Below, in pieces: positions 25,701 through 38,092 of a DNA stretch of 64,000 bases (position 1 is the stretch's first letter; every line of letters starts with the position of its first letter). Source of the stretch: Capitella teleta (taxonomy: Eukaryota > Annelida > Polychaeta > Capitellidae). The stretch lies in contig KB295623.1 of assembly GCA_000328365.1 (NCBI GenBank), forward strand, positions 657,541-721,540, read 5' to 3'. The position numbers and the translations under genes were made by a program. A model generated the notes under the pieces. That model was not told the origin of the DNA and did not search any database. It worked only from the letters and a program-made list of their open reading frames with translations.

Positions 25701-28700
25701 CATTGGCAACACTGAAATTGGTGTGTGTGCTACAAACATATAAGTATCATATATAATCGGTTTCTAATGCATGGATTCAGGAGTGGAAGTCAAGTTCAAG
25801 AATCTGGACTATCCAGTCCGTATTGCTCCAACTCACATACCTGAGCTGAACTGTGTGACAAAGCTCGATGATGGTATTCTTTTCGGGTCGTCAGTCACTC
25901 TCACCCAGATGCGTGGAGCGCTATCCGATTTGGTGAACACACTGCCAGGTTGGACCATAACATAGACAACAAAAGCTGAACGTAAACAAACCTCTTCCAG
26001 AGAGCAAAACTCGGGTTTTCAGGGCCATTCTAGAAATGTTACGATGGTTCGCAGGGCAGCAAGTCCGGAACGTTGCTGTGAGTTTCCAAACAAATGATAT
26101 TCTGAACATATTGTATTTACATATTGTTTAACATATTGTTTAACATATTGTTTAACATATTGTATTATCCTCCTTGTGAAGGCAATTGCTGGCAACATCA
26201 TCACAGCCAGTCCGATCTCTGACCTCAACCCTTTGTTCCTGGCCGCAGGATGTGTGTTGAAAGTAGCTTCTATGGGTAAATTGCACTCATAACATACGCG
26301 GCCTCTATACCTGATGTTATACTGATAGAGGGCGGCACCAGAGAGGTTAAAATGGATGGCGATTTCTTCAAAGGATACAGAAAGACTGCGGTGAAGCCGG
26401 ATGAGGTCATGGTGTCTATCCTCGTGCCGTTCACCAAAGAGGTCTGGTTTATTACTTGAGAATCACACAGAAATCAATCAATAATTGTATATTCGCAGAA
26501 TGAATATTTCGATGGTTTCAAACAAGCCCACCGTCGGGATGATGATATCTCAATCGTGAATGCTGGAATGAGAGTTGTATTCAACGAGAAGAGCAACGAG
26601 ATTGAGGATATTCACTTGGCCTTTGGAGGAATGGCTCCAGTCACTGTGCTGGCGAAGAAAACTATGGCAAATTTGGTTGGGAAGTGAGTCGATGCTTTTG
26701 AGGGAAACTACATGCTTATCGTGCCTCGATTTGCTCAAGGAAATGGGACGACGCCCTGGTTCCAGAGGTATGCCAGTCCTTACAAGAGGAGCTTCAACTA
26801 GCTCCTGGAACTCCCGGAGGAATGGAGTCGTACAGGAATACACTCACAATGAGCTTCTTCTTCAAGTTCTATTTGCGAGTTTTGCAAAGCCTGAGTGACA
26901 GAAAGGTGAGTTTGGAAATTTGGTTTGAACATAAATTTTCATGCAGCTTCAGATTGTTAATGTGTCCGATGGACTAATGTCAAGAAGTCAGAGTGCACTG
27001 CCTGTCTATGAACGTGGACCAAGCAAAGCCTCTCAGTATTACGATCTTAGTTCCGTGCAACAAAACCAGACGGATGTTGTTGGTAGACCAATTCCACATT
27101 TATCAGCAAAAAAGCAAGCCACAGGCGAAGCGGTTTACATTGATGACATCCCCAAGTTTGAGAGTGCGTAAAGGAGACGCCGCCAGATATGAGAATGCAT
27201 ATTAAATATTTCAGATGAGCTGTATGCGGCGTTTGTGGTGAGCACCAAAGCACATGCAGAGTTGGTCAGTGTTGATCCTTCGGAGGCCCTGAAACTGCCG
27301 GGAGTTTTCGACTACATTGATCACAAAGATGTCCCTGGATCAAACAGCACAGGTCACGTAATAAAAGACGAAGAAGTCTTTGCGACGACAAAGGTAAAGT
27401 TTGAATTATTAGTGGGAACAATAGTGACGAAACAACAATCTTCACAGGTCACCACTCAAGGGCAGGTCATAGGTTTGATTCTTGCAAACGACCAAAGCAC
27501 AGCCCAGAGAGCAGCTAAAGCAGTGAAGATTGAATACAAAGAACTGACTCCTATCATCACTATTGAAGTAGGAATGAACTTCATTTTTAGCTCTGCCTTC
27601 CTGAACTTGCTATCGCTAACAGCAAGCCACTGAAGCTAATAGCTTCATGCCGCCGAAGAGAACGCTTCGAAGAGGAGACGTCGAGAAAGTTCTCAAAGAA
27701 GCTCCCCATGTGGTGGAAGGAGAAATGAGAGTTGGAGGCCAAGAACATTTCTACCTGGAAACACACGCGTGTATCGCTATTCCTAAAGGAGAAGACGGAG
27801 AAGTCGAACTCATTGCTTCCACACAAAACCCCACCGCAACCCAGGCAAGTCCGCTTGTGGACATCCACAAATACAGGGCCTCGGAAAGCATTGCTATATA
27901 CGCTCTGCAGTACACTTAGCGTGCACAATAATGATTGTTATTTTCTTTCAGGAACTGGCTGCACATTCCTTGGGTGTCCCTCTGAACAGAATCGTTTGCA
28001 AGACGAAGCGAATGGGCAAGTAATAAACTCGGCTAATAACACATAAACTGATGCCTTAATACTGTGAAACAGGTGGTGGATTTGGTGGCAAGGAAACTCG
28101 AAGTACGATCATCTCCACTCCACTTGCAATCGCTGCCAGCAAGTAAGGCAACCCAGGGAAAAATTGGTTTCGCTTGATGCTAATTCCTTGATGCAGGCAT
28201 CAAAGGCCAGTTCGAAGCATGCTTGATCGAGATGAAGACATGGTCATAAGTGGTACTAGACATCCATTCCTGGGCAAATACAAGGTTCAGCGATCATTGT
28301 AATACAGGATTCATATTTGATGATCTTGCTCTTACAGGTGGCTTACAACGATGATGGCAAATTACTTGCTGTTGATATTGATCTGTATTCCAATTGTGGA
28401 AACAGTCTCGATTTGTCATACTCGGTAAGCTACGGATATAATAAATGAGTTGAAGTTGATACCCAGTTGTTCTATCTAGGTCATGGAAAGAGCAATGTAC
28501 CACATTGACAACGCCTACTACCTTCCTGCATCCAGGGTCACAGGTCACCTGTGCAAGACCAACACGCCATCCAACACCGCTTTCAGAGGCTTTGGTGGAC
28601 CGCAAGGAATGATGATCACAGAGAACTGGATGACAGAAATAGCTGCTAAGTTGGGTAAAACAACAGCTGAAGTAAGTGAGCAAACACCACTAGTACAACT

Positions 28701-31000
28701 CATTAATATTGCTTCCCGTTTCTCAACAGATCCAACGTGCGAATCTCTACCAGGAGAAGCAATGCACTCCCTATGGTCAACCCGTTATTAACTGCAATCT
28801 GACTAAATGCTGGGATGAAGTCATTGAGAAGAGTGACTACGAAACCAGGCAGAAAGACATTGCACAATTCAATGCTGACAACAGATGGAAGAAGCGAGGC
28901 CTGGCTCTGGTGCCCGTCAAATTTGGCATCGCTTTCACCGCAACCTTCCTCAACCAGGTACCTAAGACTTCCAAGTTCTGTGAAATTTGCTCTGAATATC
29001 ATTGTTACCCCCAGGCCGGGGCATTGGTGCACGTGTACACGGATGGATCAGTGCTTCTCACACACGGTGGCACCGAAATGGGACAAGGACTCCACACCAA
29101 GATGGTGCAGGTCGCCTCAAGAGCTCTTGGCGTTCCCATTGAACGAGTGCACATCAGTGAGACCAGCACAGCCACCGTGCCGAATACGTCGGCAACGGCA
29201 GCCAGCGCCAGTTCTGATCTGAACGGAATGGCCGTTTTGGTATGAGTACATGTACTCCATTGTGGTTGTGCTATTTTGTCTTGTTTGTAGCGTGCTTGTG
29301 GAGCAATCGTTGAGAGACTGAAGCCTTTCAAAGAGAGAAATCCTGATGGAAAATGGGACGATTGGGTTTGTGTTGGCAGGGCCGCTTTTCATGCGTGTCA
29401 TTGTGGTATGTATTTCAGGTCCAAGCTGCTTACATGGACAGGGTGAGCCTGTCCGCTACAGGATTCTATAGGTGAGGTTATGCGCATAAACTGTTTAGGC
29501 ATAGCAACGTGAATCTTAGCTTTATTTTCTGTTGTTGCTGGTGAAATGAACATTACTTGGAAGTAGCATTGATTGAAATTGAATTGCTTATTATGTGACC
29601 CTTCAAGACGAAATCAGTCTAAAATTTCTGACCGTTTGGTATATTCATAATTACCTTCAATATGATGCAAAGAAAAAAAAAAAAAAACTATAAAAAAAAA
29701 CCAAAAAAAAAAACCGCTTCTAGTTTGGAAGTTATGAGCATTTGAAGCATGCAACCGTCGCGATGTCAAAATGCAGGGAAACGCCATTGAATATTGCCGT
29801 GAATTTTCATCCCGCATGTGCGTCGCCATGGTAACGGAGCGTCTTTCAGAGTTGACATCATAACCTGAACTCTGACCCATTGTAAATGCCTTCCAATGGC
29901 TACACTTGTAAACACATAATCTAATGAGAACTTTTAATAGAATGCTATGTTCAATCTCTTTATAGTGATACCTTTGATTGAAAAATCACATACCTGTATG
30001 TACCCATACTAAGCGCTTGAAACGACCACTAATTAACGCTTTTTTCCTCGTTAAAATAGTTCACAATGACTACCAGTCAAACAGGGGGTCCATTATAATT
30101 GAAATTAAACCACTTAATACATGTAGTTCAAAAATGCACATAATTATTGTTGCATTTTTGGCGGGTCACGTAAATTATTATGTTTTTGGTCGATTCAGCA
30201 CACCGGACGTTGGATATGACTGGGAGAAAGGAGAAGGAAATCCATTCAACTACTTCACACAAGGAGTCGCATGTTCTGAGGTTGAAATCGATTGTTTGAC
30301 TGGCGACCACACAGTAAGAGCGTTGTGACTGATGCACTGCACAATCACGTGATATTTCAGGTTCGCCGGACGGACATAGTGATGGATGTTGGCAACAGCC
30401 TGAACCCAGCAATTGACGTCGGACAAATTGAAGGCGCTTTCGTTCAGGTGAGGGATGCATTTCAACGGCAACAAACTCGCACTGCTTTGCTTGCCTGTTG
30501 TTGCAGGGCTACGGTATGTTTACCCTGGAGGAACAGCGCTATTCTCCCGATGGCTTCCTCCTCACACGTGGTCCTGGCGCTTACAAGATCCCCGCATTCA
30601 CCGACATTCCACTTGAGTTCAACGTCTCGCTTCTCAGGGGAGCGTCCAATCCGAAAGCTGTTCACTCCTCAAAAGTTAGCCACCGAACATTAATTGTAGC
30701 ATAGGATTACAAAAGTACAATGACACAGGCAATTGGTGAGCCGCCTCTCTTCCTCTCGGCCTCCGTATTCTATGCGATCAAAGAAGCAGTGAAAGCCGCA
30801 AGATCTGAATCTGGTCTCACTGGGTCCTTCCGCTTCGACAGCCCTGCTACAGCGGAGAAGATCCGCATGGGATGCATGGATCAGTTCACTGAACAGGTGC
30901 ATGACCCGAATGCCACGCGTGTTAAATGTGCATCCTCTTTGAATTGCAGTTCCCAGCTCCGGCTCCAGGCACCTACAAGCCATGGTACGTCAACATGTGA
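22743..31000 (+). CDS. XDH: xanthine dehydrogenase/oxidase
   Basis: Thirty exons (first 22743-22787, second 24682-24739, third 24881-24977, fourth 25029-25326, ... 30729-30896, last 30950-31000) chain in phase to 1331 residues; human XDH has 1333. It oxidises hypoxanthine to xanthine to urate in purine breakdown. N-terminal 2Fe-2S domain: C44, C49, C52 in [10 protein letters not shown] and the second cluster QCGFC...LCRCTG. FAD domain: [10 protein letters not shown] and [14 protein letters not shown], with GYRKT. Molybdopterin domain: [50 protein letters not shown]. The key residues E804, R882 and E1263 match bovine E802, R880 and E1261 with a constant +2 offset, which separates it from aldehyde oxidases. 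The first intron is 1.9 kb; intron 25 is 0.73 kb; the others are short. Introns 16 and 17 use GC donors (GCAAGT). A poly(A) signal is at 31192-31197. Confidence 0.97.
22788..24681 (+). other. XDH intron 1
   Basis: This 1894 nt intron carries a T-run (23609-23632) and a tRNA-like stretch near 24406-24500 (a TGGGCAGAGCGG A-box-like and a GTTCGAATACC B-box-like element), possibly a SINE relic. No coding exon is evident. Confidence 0.5.
26112..26165 (+). repeat. 12 bp tandem repeat in XDH intron 8
   Basis: CATATTGTTTAA repeated about four times between the donor at 26078 and the acceptor at 26181. It explains why this intron is about 100 nt rather than the usual 50-60. Confidence 0.85.
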
Positions 31001-31191
31001 AGCCGTCATCTACACTGGTCTACGCTAAAATCAAAGCAATGTTATCAACTAAACATTCCATATATTTACATACAGTAGATGCATTTTAACCGATTGTATG
31101 CCGAGCTGGCTGCATGAATCAAATCATGTGTATTCACCTAACTGAAAACTATTTTCAAACCCCAAATCAGAAAGCAGAATTTGCATTGAGA

Positions 31192-31197
31192 AATAAA
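31192..31197 (+). terminator. AATAAA poly(A) signal of XDH
   Basis: Canonical hexamer 192 nt after the XDH stop, in the 470 bp convergent gap before the MTIF2 stop at 31471. A second AATAAA occurs near 31270. Confidence 0.5.
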
Positions 31198-31470
31198 ATA
31201 TGGGCAATATGGATACCCTGGTAATGCACTTGTTGATTTGAATTTCCTCCTTTCATGTGAACCATTTTAATAAAGCCTCCAGGGAGACAAACCTTACAAA
31301 TCATGGAAGTTAATATACATTTTAAAATGGTACAAGTTAGATTTTTTATCTATACATATACTATCACAATCAATCATGGAAGAATATGATCGCACATAAA
31401 TATATTCAGAATCACATAATAATATATTCAGCATTCATTGCATACACACTCAAAAAGGAAGACTTGGAAA

Positions 31471-34418
31471 TCAGAATTCTAAATTCCAATGCAGCGTTTG
31501 AGGAGTCTCTTTGAGTTCATAACACACGATCGTATCACCAGGAAGCGGAGATACAGAAGAATCCTCAAACTTCATCCCACATTCAACGTCGACTTTAATC
31601 GTCTCAACCTCATTTCGAAAATTCTTCAAAGAATCTACAGAACCTGAATAAAAATGACAATTTCAAATCGGTCATTTATGAAAACAAGAACTCAGCTTCT
31701 ACCTTCGTATATGATCTCATTGTCGCGCATTAACTTGAAGAATTTCTTCCGATTTAAAATTCCTTTCGTGCACCGGCACCCCGCGATAGTCAGTTTTTTC
31801 TTTCCTTCTGTGATTTGGAATATCTGCAGGACATTGGCTTCACCTGTTGATTTGAAAATCAATTGTCAATTGAGAAAGAAAAACTTAATACTACCAAGAA
31901 CATCTTCAACAGCCAGTGTAGGCAGTCTAGCTGTGAGCTGCTGCTTGAGGTCGTCGACCATTTTATAAATAATGTTATGATGCCTGATCGGGGTGCTTTT
32001 CTGTCTGGCCATATCCACAACAGCCCCAGGGGCTTTGACATTGAACGCAAAAACTAATCCTAAAAAACAAATTTTTAGAAATAAACCCAAGCGGCAATAT
32101 TGCACAAACCGTTAAAAGCAGCCGCTTTTTCCACATCACTTTCACTGACGTCTCCGACGCCCGATGCTATAACTTGCAGCCGACACTGATCAGAATCGTA
32201 CGTGGCCAACACATCCAATATAGCCTCCAAACTGCCATCCACATCAGCTGATGTACCAAAACTAAGAAACTCCTCATAAATAAAGAAAAACCACGGACCT
32301 TTGATAACCACGTCAAGTGAAGCACCTTCGTTGGAGAAGGATTCTTCCGCGTGGAAAGATTTTCTCCTTGCTCCGGTTTCTAACCGCTTCTGGCGCCAGC
32401 TTCTGTACGCCGCATGATGAGAGTCCCTTTGCTGTTGGATGACGTGTGACTCCTGCTCTTGCCGCTCACGATGTTTCTGAGAATTCCTCCATTTCTTCAC
32501 TTGTTCTGCTATGCTCTGGGAGGTTTTGGCCGATCAAAATTGCTGTGTAATCTATCTAATACGCTTACCTCGTTTTCCACCTGTAAGACTAGATCGCCAG
32601 CGGAGGGTAGATCTTTCCACCCAGTAACCTCAACGGGAGTTCCAGGAAGGGCCTTTTTTAGCAATTTTTTATGTTCATTGGATATGCTTCGAACCTATAA
32701 AATATCCCCTCAAAATCCACCATCTGCAATCGAGCTCAACATCACAACACTTTACCTTTGCTTGTGCTACTCCAGAAAGTAAAATCGCTCCTTTTTCTAA
32801 TGTTCCTCTTTGAACTAACACAGTGGCAACTTTTCTGGATACGCACAAAAGACTCATTTAGTCATTTTTTAATCGCTGGTATTGCAGCATACCCTTTACC
32901 AGGGCTCTGGTGAGCTTCAATGACAACTCCTTCCATTAAACCAGTAGGATCGGCTTGAATCTCAAGTATCTCTGCTTGCGCAATGACAGCATCTAGAAGA
33001 ACGTCAAGATTGGTACCCTAAAATACCAGAGGTTCACTCAAGATTGCAAAGAAAAATCAGAAAGAGTACCTTCAAAGCAGAAATCTCCACACTTTGCACA
33101 TCTCCGCCATGCTCCTCAAGATAAACGCCATGTTCGGATAAACCTTGTATGACGTAACCCTATGGCAAGCCAAAAATGATATAGACATAAAAGAAACCCT
33201 AACAACACTCACGATGTTGATATTTCGTTTATCACATTTGTTGATGGCCACAATTAAAGGCACTGCAGAACAGAACATAAAATATCAGTCAATTATAAAA
33301 CTCAACAATACCATACCGCCTGCATGTCTGGCATGCTCTATCGACTCTATAGTTTGAGCCATAATTCCGTCATCAGCGGCAACGACTAGTATGATGATAT
33401 CCGTGGCCGTCGCACCTCTGGCGCGCATGGCAGTGAAAGCAGCGTGACCTGGGGTATCAAGAAAAGTGACCACCTCTCCTGAAGGAAGCGGCACTGTTCC
33501 GAACATACAAATCAGTGAACATCAGCACAGAGCAATTATCAAAATACCAGAGAAAGCACCAATATGCTGAGTGATTCCTCCAAACTCTTTCGCTACCACG
33601 TTTGACTTCCGTAACGTATCCAAGAGGGTGGTTTTACCGTGGTCCACGTGTCCCATGATAGTGACGACAGGCGGCCGTTTTCTTAGATCACCGGGTGAAG
33701 CCGGAGGCCTGAGGAATTTGAAGAAATGCACTGCAGACACCTTGCAATAGCAAACCCACCTTGGATACACATCCATATCGACCTCCTCCTTAACTTGCAT
33801 TACGCCCAATTTCCAACGACATCCATAATATTGAACAATCTTCTTAATCAAGTCAAAGTCGTCAATAACTGTAGAGTGGAATACTATTTGTATACAGCTC
33901 AATTCCAAATATTACACAAACCAGAATCAGGTACTGCGCCCAGCAAAGCTTTGCCATGAACTTTTAAAGCAGCGTCTGCGAGACAAAATTTATAATTAAG
34001 CTGGTGTTGTATGTGCTGAATAAATCGTTACCAATATCTGTGTCCAGAATTTCCATTAGTTGATTGACAGTCATTCTTGGAAAGATCGTAACCAAAGGAA
34101 TGTTTTCCTTCTTCAACATTTTCTGTGACTGTGACTTGGAAAAAACTTTTGCTTGAACCTGTGAAATTTTGTACAATTGCTGTTGAGTAGCCATAAGGTT
34201 TATTTTGGACTTACAAGTTTTTTCTTTGATTTATTCATCAGCCTAACTCGCTCTGCTCTGGCAGTTGTGTGGAAGAGGACATCCTGTTGTTGACACAGAG
34301 GACAGATGAGCCTCGCTTGGGCGAAAAAAGTTTTGCTATATCTCGACACCGGGAAAGATCTCAATAGGGGTGAGGTTTTAGCCATGGACCATGTCAGCTG
34401 CAGCAAAAACCTCTCCAT
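31471..34418 (-). CDS. MTIF2: mitochondrial translation initiation factor 2
   Basis: Sixteen minus-strand exons (34215-34418, 34032-34158, 33922-33975, 33760-33868, 33548-33708, 33317-33493, 33213-33262, 33070-33159, 32893-33017, 32756-32834, 32569-32694, 32299-32515, 32110-32247, 31895-32059, 31703-31843, 31471-31643) give 711 residues; human has 727. The factor is a GTPase that places fMet-tRNA on the mitochondrial small subunit. The N-terminus is Arg-rich and hydrophobic, as for a matrix-targeting peptide. G1 is GHVDHGKT (184-191), G3 DTPGH (231-235), G4 NKCD (285-288). Domain II shows [11 protein letters not shown] and the linker EQVKKWR; domains III-IV show [10 protein letters not shown] and [23 protein letters not shown]. 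Every intron is 50-61 nt. The 51 nt intron 32248-32298 can be read through for part of its length in frame, but only splicing restores the family sequence K-ADVDGS. Confidence 0.95.
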
Positions 34419-35421
34419 GACTGCCTGGAAATGCGACACAATGATTCATCTGCTAGATTAGGCTAAAACAAGTAGCAGTGACACTTGACACGATCACCGT
34501 GATGACTGTATGTGAACATCTCGTCGAGCGCTGGCAGGCCTTGGACTGAACTTGGACCAGTCGCCTGGTTGTTCAACTTGTTGTCACAAGTGAGACAGAA
34601 GACGAGATGTCCAGAAATGATTAAACAAATATGTCAAAGAAGTTTCATCAGTCAATGCCAGGTACAAATGTAGGATTACTTTTTTGGTTTATTGCAGGCA
34701 ATACTGTCAGTAGACTGGAGTAGCCGATTGAAATACTTCATAAGTTCATTATAATTACTTGAATGGATTACCATTTATCGCTCACATCAAACGTGAATTG
34801 AAGTGCAATGGAGTTAAGCATAACCAGAATGAAATAAATTAGAATTATTTGTTAATAAAATTTCACTTACAAAACCGATTTGCCAAATAATGTAGACAAC
34901 GAAGGATCATCCGAAACGCACCCGACGTGTTATGAAAATAACATGAGCGAAGGAGAGGTCATGGATAGCGCCATATTGAATATGGTAAACCAAAATTGAT
35001 AGCACATTAGAAGCAGACGATTCGATTTCACTGGTCTACGGCGCTACTGAAAAGAAGCACCGGCACACACTGATGAAAACTCACCCTTATTTTGGTACAT
35101 CCATTTCACTCTATTTCACATGACGTCACTCGGAATTCCCAAGATGGCTCACAAGGCGAGGCGAGTGAAAATGAATTCAAAGTATTGCTGAATACGACCT
35201 GTTGACTAAATGCTACTATAAATAGCAGCCAATGAGATACCACCTGTCATCGGTGTTTGTGCCTGTGTCATATATATGACCAGGGAACCAGTGGAACCAT
35301 TCGATATCATGCAGAGTGGTTGAGGAAATGAAGGATAATAATACAAGTACTTGCAGGGCTCGAAATAATCGAAAAAGATTACTTGCTACGTGGTGAGAAA
35401 ACAGGGAATTTTAACTCCCCC

Positions 35422-35456
<35 letters not shown>

Positions 35457-36310
35457 ACTCGCCGGAAATTCTGACGAAAAATAGAACATAAAACGCAATT
35501 ATTTTAAAGTATGTGCATTGGAAACATACTGTGTCACTTTCTCAACCAATTTTCATTTATCTCGATCGTCTGTCAGTGACCATGCACTGCAATATAGCGC
35601 ACCTTTCATCTCAATAGTAATGCGTCAAAAGCGTACAGTACTATCACTCTGCCACTAGAAAAGTGTTTCCCTCTATTAGGTTAGGCTGGTGCCACATGTC
35701 CACTTTGAGTTAGATGAGGCAAGCCCACAAATGAAAATTACTAAGGAAAACAAAACCATGGTCTGGTCGGCATTGGAGCAAGGCAGAGTGTGAAACCCTA
35801 CTACGCAAACTACAAGCTTTCCAGTAAAGTACGATCCGCATGTCAGAGAATAAAGAACAAGAACATCAGCTCCATGGAAACCGCAGGAAGACAGCCCACG
35901 CTGCAATAATACACAAACAGACGATCCTACATCGCGGCACGAACACCATCCAAGAACTATAGTAGACTTGTAGACGCGGCCAATTCTTTTATCGACCTTT
36001 AGCAGGAACCTTAAAAAAATAATGAAAAAATGATTAACTCAAGCGTGACCTAAACCGCGTTAACTTACGGTATATTTTGGAGCACATGAGTTGGAATCAT
36101 TTTCCGATTCCAAATGTTGTGACAGTGAGTGGGTGATGGAAGCAACGATTCATGAAATCACCCACAAGTTCTAATACATGTACTGTAGTATTCAGACTAA
36201 CTACCAGTATAGCATTTAACTCGTCTCATCTGGCCTCAACATGGCGTCAGCTACTTCAAATTTACTTGCATGATATTAGGCGCCTGCGTGGGCTCACAGG
36301 GTTCAGTTCC
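34419..36310. other. region upstream of MTIF2, no gene seen
   Basis: Contains the presumed MTIF2 promoter just above 34418 and a long A-run at 35422-35453. Open frames in 35.6-36.3 kb have no signature. Nothing further is recognised. Confidence 0.5.
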
Positions 36311-36314
36311 TTAA

Positions 36315-37008
36315 AGGGATGGGGAACTGAATTTTAAGTGATGTTCTATTGACTCATAGCACCAATTGATAGCATTCCGTGCCAAAAACGCCATGCCTAG
36401 ATGCAAGCGTAAGGAAATAATGCATTCCGAATATCGGGGTTAGCATTGCGCCTATAGGAGAATGGTTTCCATTACGAAGTATAGGAGGCAAACGTCAGCT
36501 GAGGGCTTGCCGTGATTGGTCCGGTTGCCCTCGTGAAGCTATCGATTTCAGCCAATCAGAACAGATCATCTTCGCCATAAAAGGACATCTTTGTTGTTTA
36601 CGAAACGAAAGCGCATGCGTGGTGCACTCTGGCTGACCTTTGTACTATTTCAGGATGAGAAACCATGGTAGGTGTCCTAGAAAATCGCCTGTTAAAATAA
36701 GAAAAATAGCGGGGGAAAAAAACATCGCGCCTGACTGGTGGCAAAATGATTATTCTATCTATTTCCGAAAATAAAATAAAAAAAAATATCCAGGGGTTTA
36801 GTCGCAGGACACGCTGATATGACGAGGCCCATTGTAAAAGATGGGGAACTCGGTGTTTCATCACAGCTCAGGACGTCACGCCTAATTAGCAATATATCTC
36901 TCGCGAAATCGTTAGGGATGACATTCCTTGTGTGGGCCAGGCATAGGAATCATTTTTGGTGCATCAAATAACGACTCAAAGTCCATTTTTAACCAGTTCT
37001 CCCTCCCT
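36315..37008. mobile_element. non-autonomous DNA transposon with TTAA target sites (Kolobok/piggyBac-like MITE)
   Basis: The element starts AGGGATGGGGAACTG... directly after TTAA (36311-36314) and ends with the imperfect complement (reading inward AGGGAGGGAGAACTGG) directly before TTAA (37009-37012). The ~694 bp interior has no coding capacity. TTAA duplications with AGGG-type termini are known from Kolobok and related elements; the superfamily is my inference. Internal CCAAT boxes (36515, 36555) and a CCATAAAAGG near 36575 look promoter-like but belong to the element. Confidence 0.6.
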
Positions 37009-37136
37009 TTAACTGGGCATTAAGCAAAAATCTATTGCTTCGGGTTAACAATAGAATCTCGCGTGTCACGATGGAGCCATCAAAAGAGACGTTTTCCCCC
37101 CCCGCGACACCCAAGAACAACAGAACAACCAACCAC

Positions 37137-37573
37137 GGCGTCATGATTGTGAATTATAATTGCAATTCATTATAACTATAATAATTCTTCTGCTCAACTG
37201 CGTAACAAGGCCAGGCACTGTGTACTACTTATATGGTGGCATGCAGGATAAAGAACCCTTGGGATTTGTTATAATTTCAACAGAACTATTTCATTCCACA
37301 TATATTTTGAGAATTGTGAATTTGCTCTAAACACTAAATACTCAACTCAGATAATCATCTCAAATAGATTTCCATATTCATTATATAATATATAATATAT
37401 AACTATATAATATGTCTATCAAATTAAAGATCATTCATCTCAAGAACTTCGTTTGTGCATTGTTATCAACAACAGGATTTATCGATGAAAGTAGGGGGAA
37501 ACCCCAGACCCAGGCTTCTGTTCTGGCACTTGTATCACCCGAACGGGTTGGGTGGAGCCGTAAAACACCATCA
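37137..37573 (+). mobile_element. 5'-truncated SINE copy, interrupted by a later insertion
   Basis: The body matches the full SINE at 60685: ATGATTGTGAATTATAATTG, AACTGCGTAACAAGGCC, TGTACTACT, then CCTTGGGATTT, and after an interruption ATCGATGAAAGTAGGGGGAA to the GTAAAACACCATCAC end. The tRNA-like head is absent. The interruption (37268-37474) is flanked by GGATTT copies. Confidence 0.75.
37268..37474. mobile_element. ~207 bp AT-rich insertion inside the SINE, with 6 bp target duplication
   Basis: The SINE reads continuously if this segment is removed. GGATTT lies at 37262-37267 and again at 37475-37480, a likely target-site duplication. No clear terminal inverted repeats are seen, so the superfamily is unknown. 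Confidence 0.55.
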
Positions 37574-37788
37574 CGCCTCATGCTTTTGTGCATGTTCTTT
37601 TTTATTGTTTGTACATATAGTGTCTTTGAATGGAATGCCTTCAAATGAATTTTAATTGTGAAATTTTCTTCCCCAGGCGGGACGCACCCCCCAGACACCC
37701 CTCCCTGGTGCCTCCATAATCTTAAGGTCGTCAATGTGTTACATAGTTAGATATGGGGTCCTGGGGTGAAAAGTTTGAAAAACCACTG
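37574..37788 (+). mobile_element. hAT-like relic family, copy 1
   Basis: Runs from GCCTCATGCTTTTGTGCATG to a terminus that reads CAGTGGTTTTTCAAACTTTT on the opposite strand, a typical hAT-like end. The same sequence recurs inverted at 42598-42870. The second terminus is not visible; the left side abuts the SINE body. Confidence 0.55.
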
Positions 37789-38092
37789 AATTAAATAAAC
37801 AATTAGAAAAAATTTGATGTTAATTATCTTTTAACACATAACTTGTTCAGACTACACAATATACAATATACATACATTATGATACATAATTATATATAAT
37901 ATAATAATATAACATAATAATATAATATGATACATGGAGTGCCAACTAAGAATGAAACATCAATCAGTTGAAGAGTACAGTATTTCAGACGAATATAATA
38001 ATACTGTAGGCTTTACCGGCAAACAATTCGGGGAGAAAGAATATGGAAAAATATTCCAGTCTCTATACTACAATTGAAACAGATTCCAAAAA

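Noticed and set aside
22743-31000. Aldehyde oxidase instead of xanthine dehydrogenase
   Set aside because: The glutamate and arginine at positions 804 and 882, diagnostic for xanthine dehydrogenase, are present, and length and N-terminus match XDH.
32247-32299. In-frame read-through of part of the MTIF2 intron, or a 33 nt micro-intron
   Set aside because: Splicing from 32298 to 32248 (51 nt, GT-AG) restores the family sequence exactly, and matches the size of all other introns in the gene.
34510-34610. Hairpin from ACATCTCGTC and its complement
   Set aside because: The 10 bp arms are about 85 nt apart with no further pairing; likely chance.
36515-36680. Promoter of a host gene on the plus strand
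   Set aside because: CCAAT and TATA-like boxes lie inside a TTAA-flanked transposon relic and no coding exon follows.
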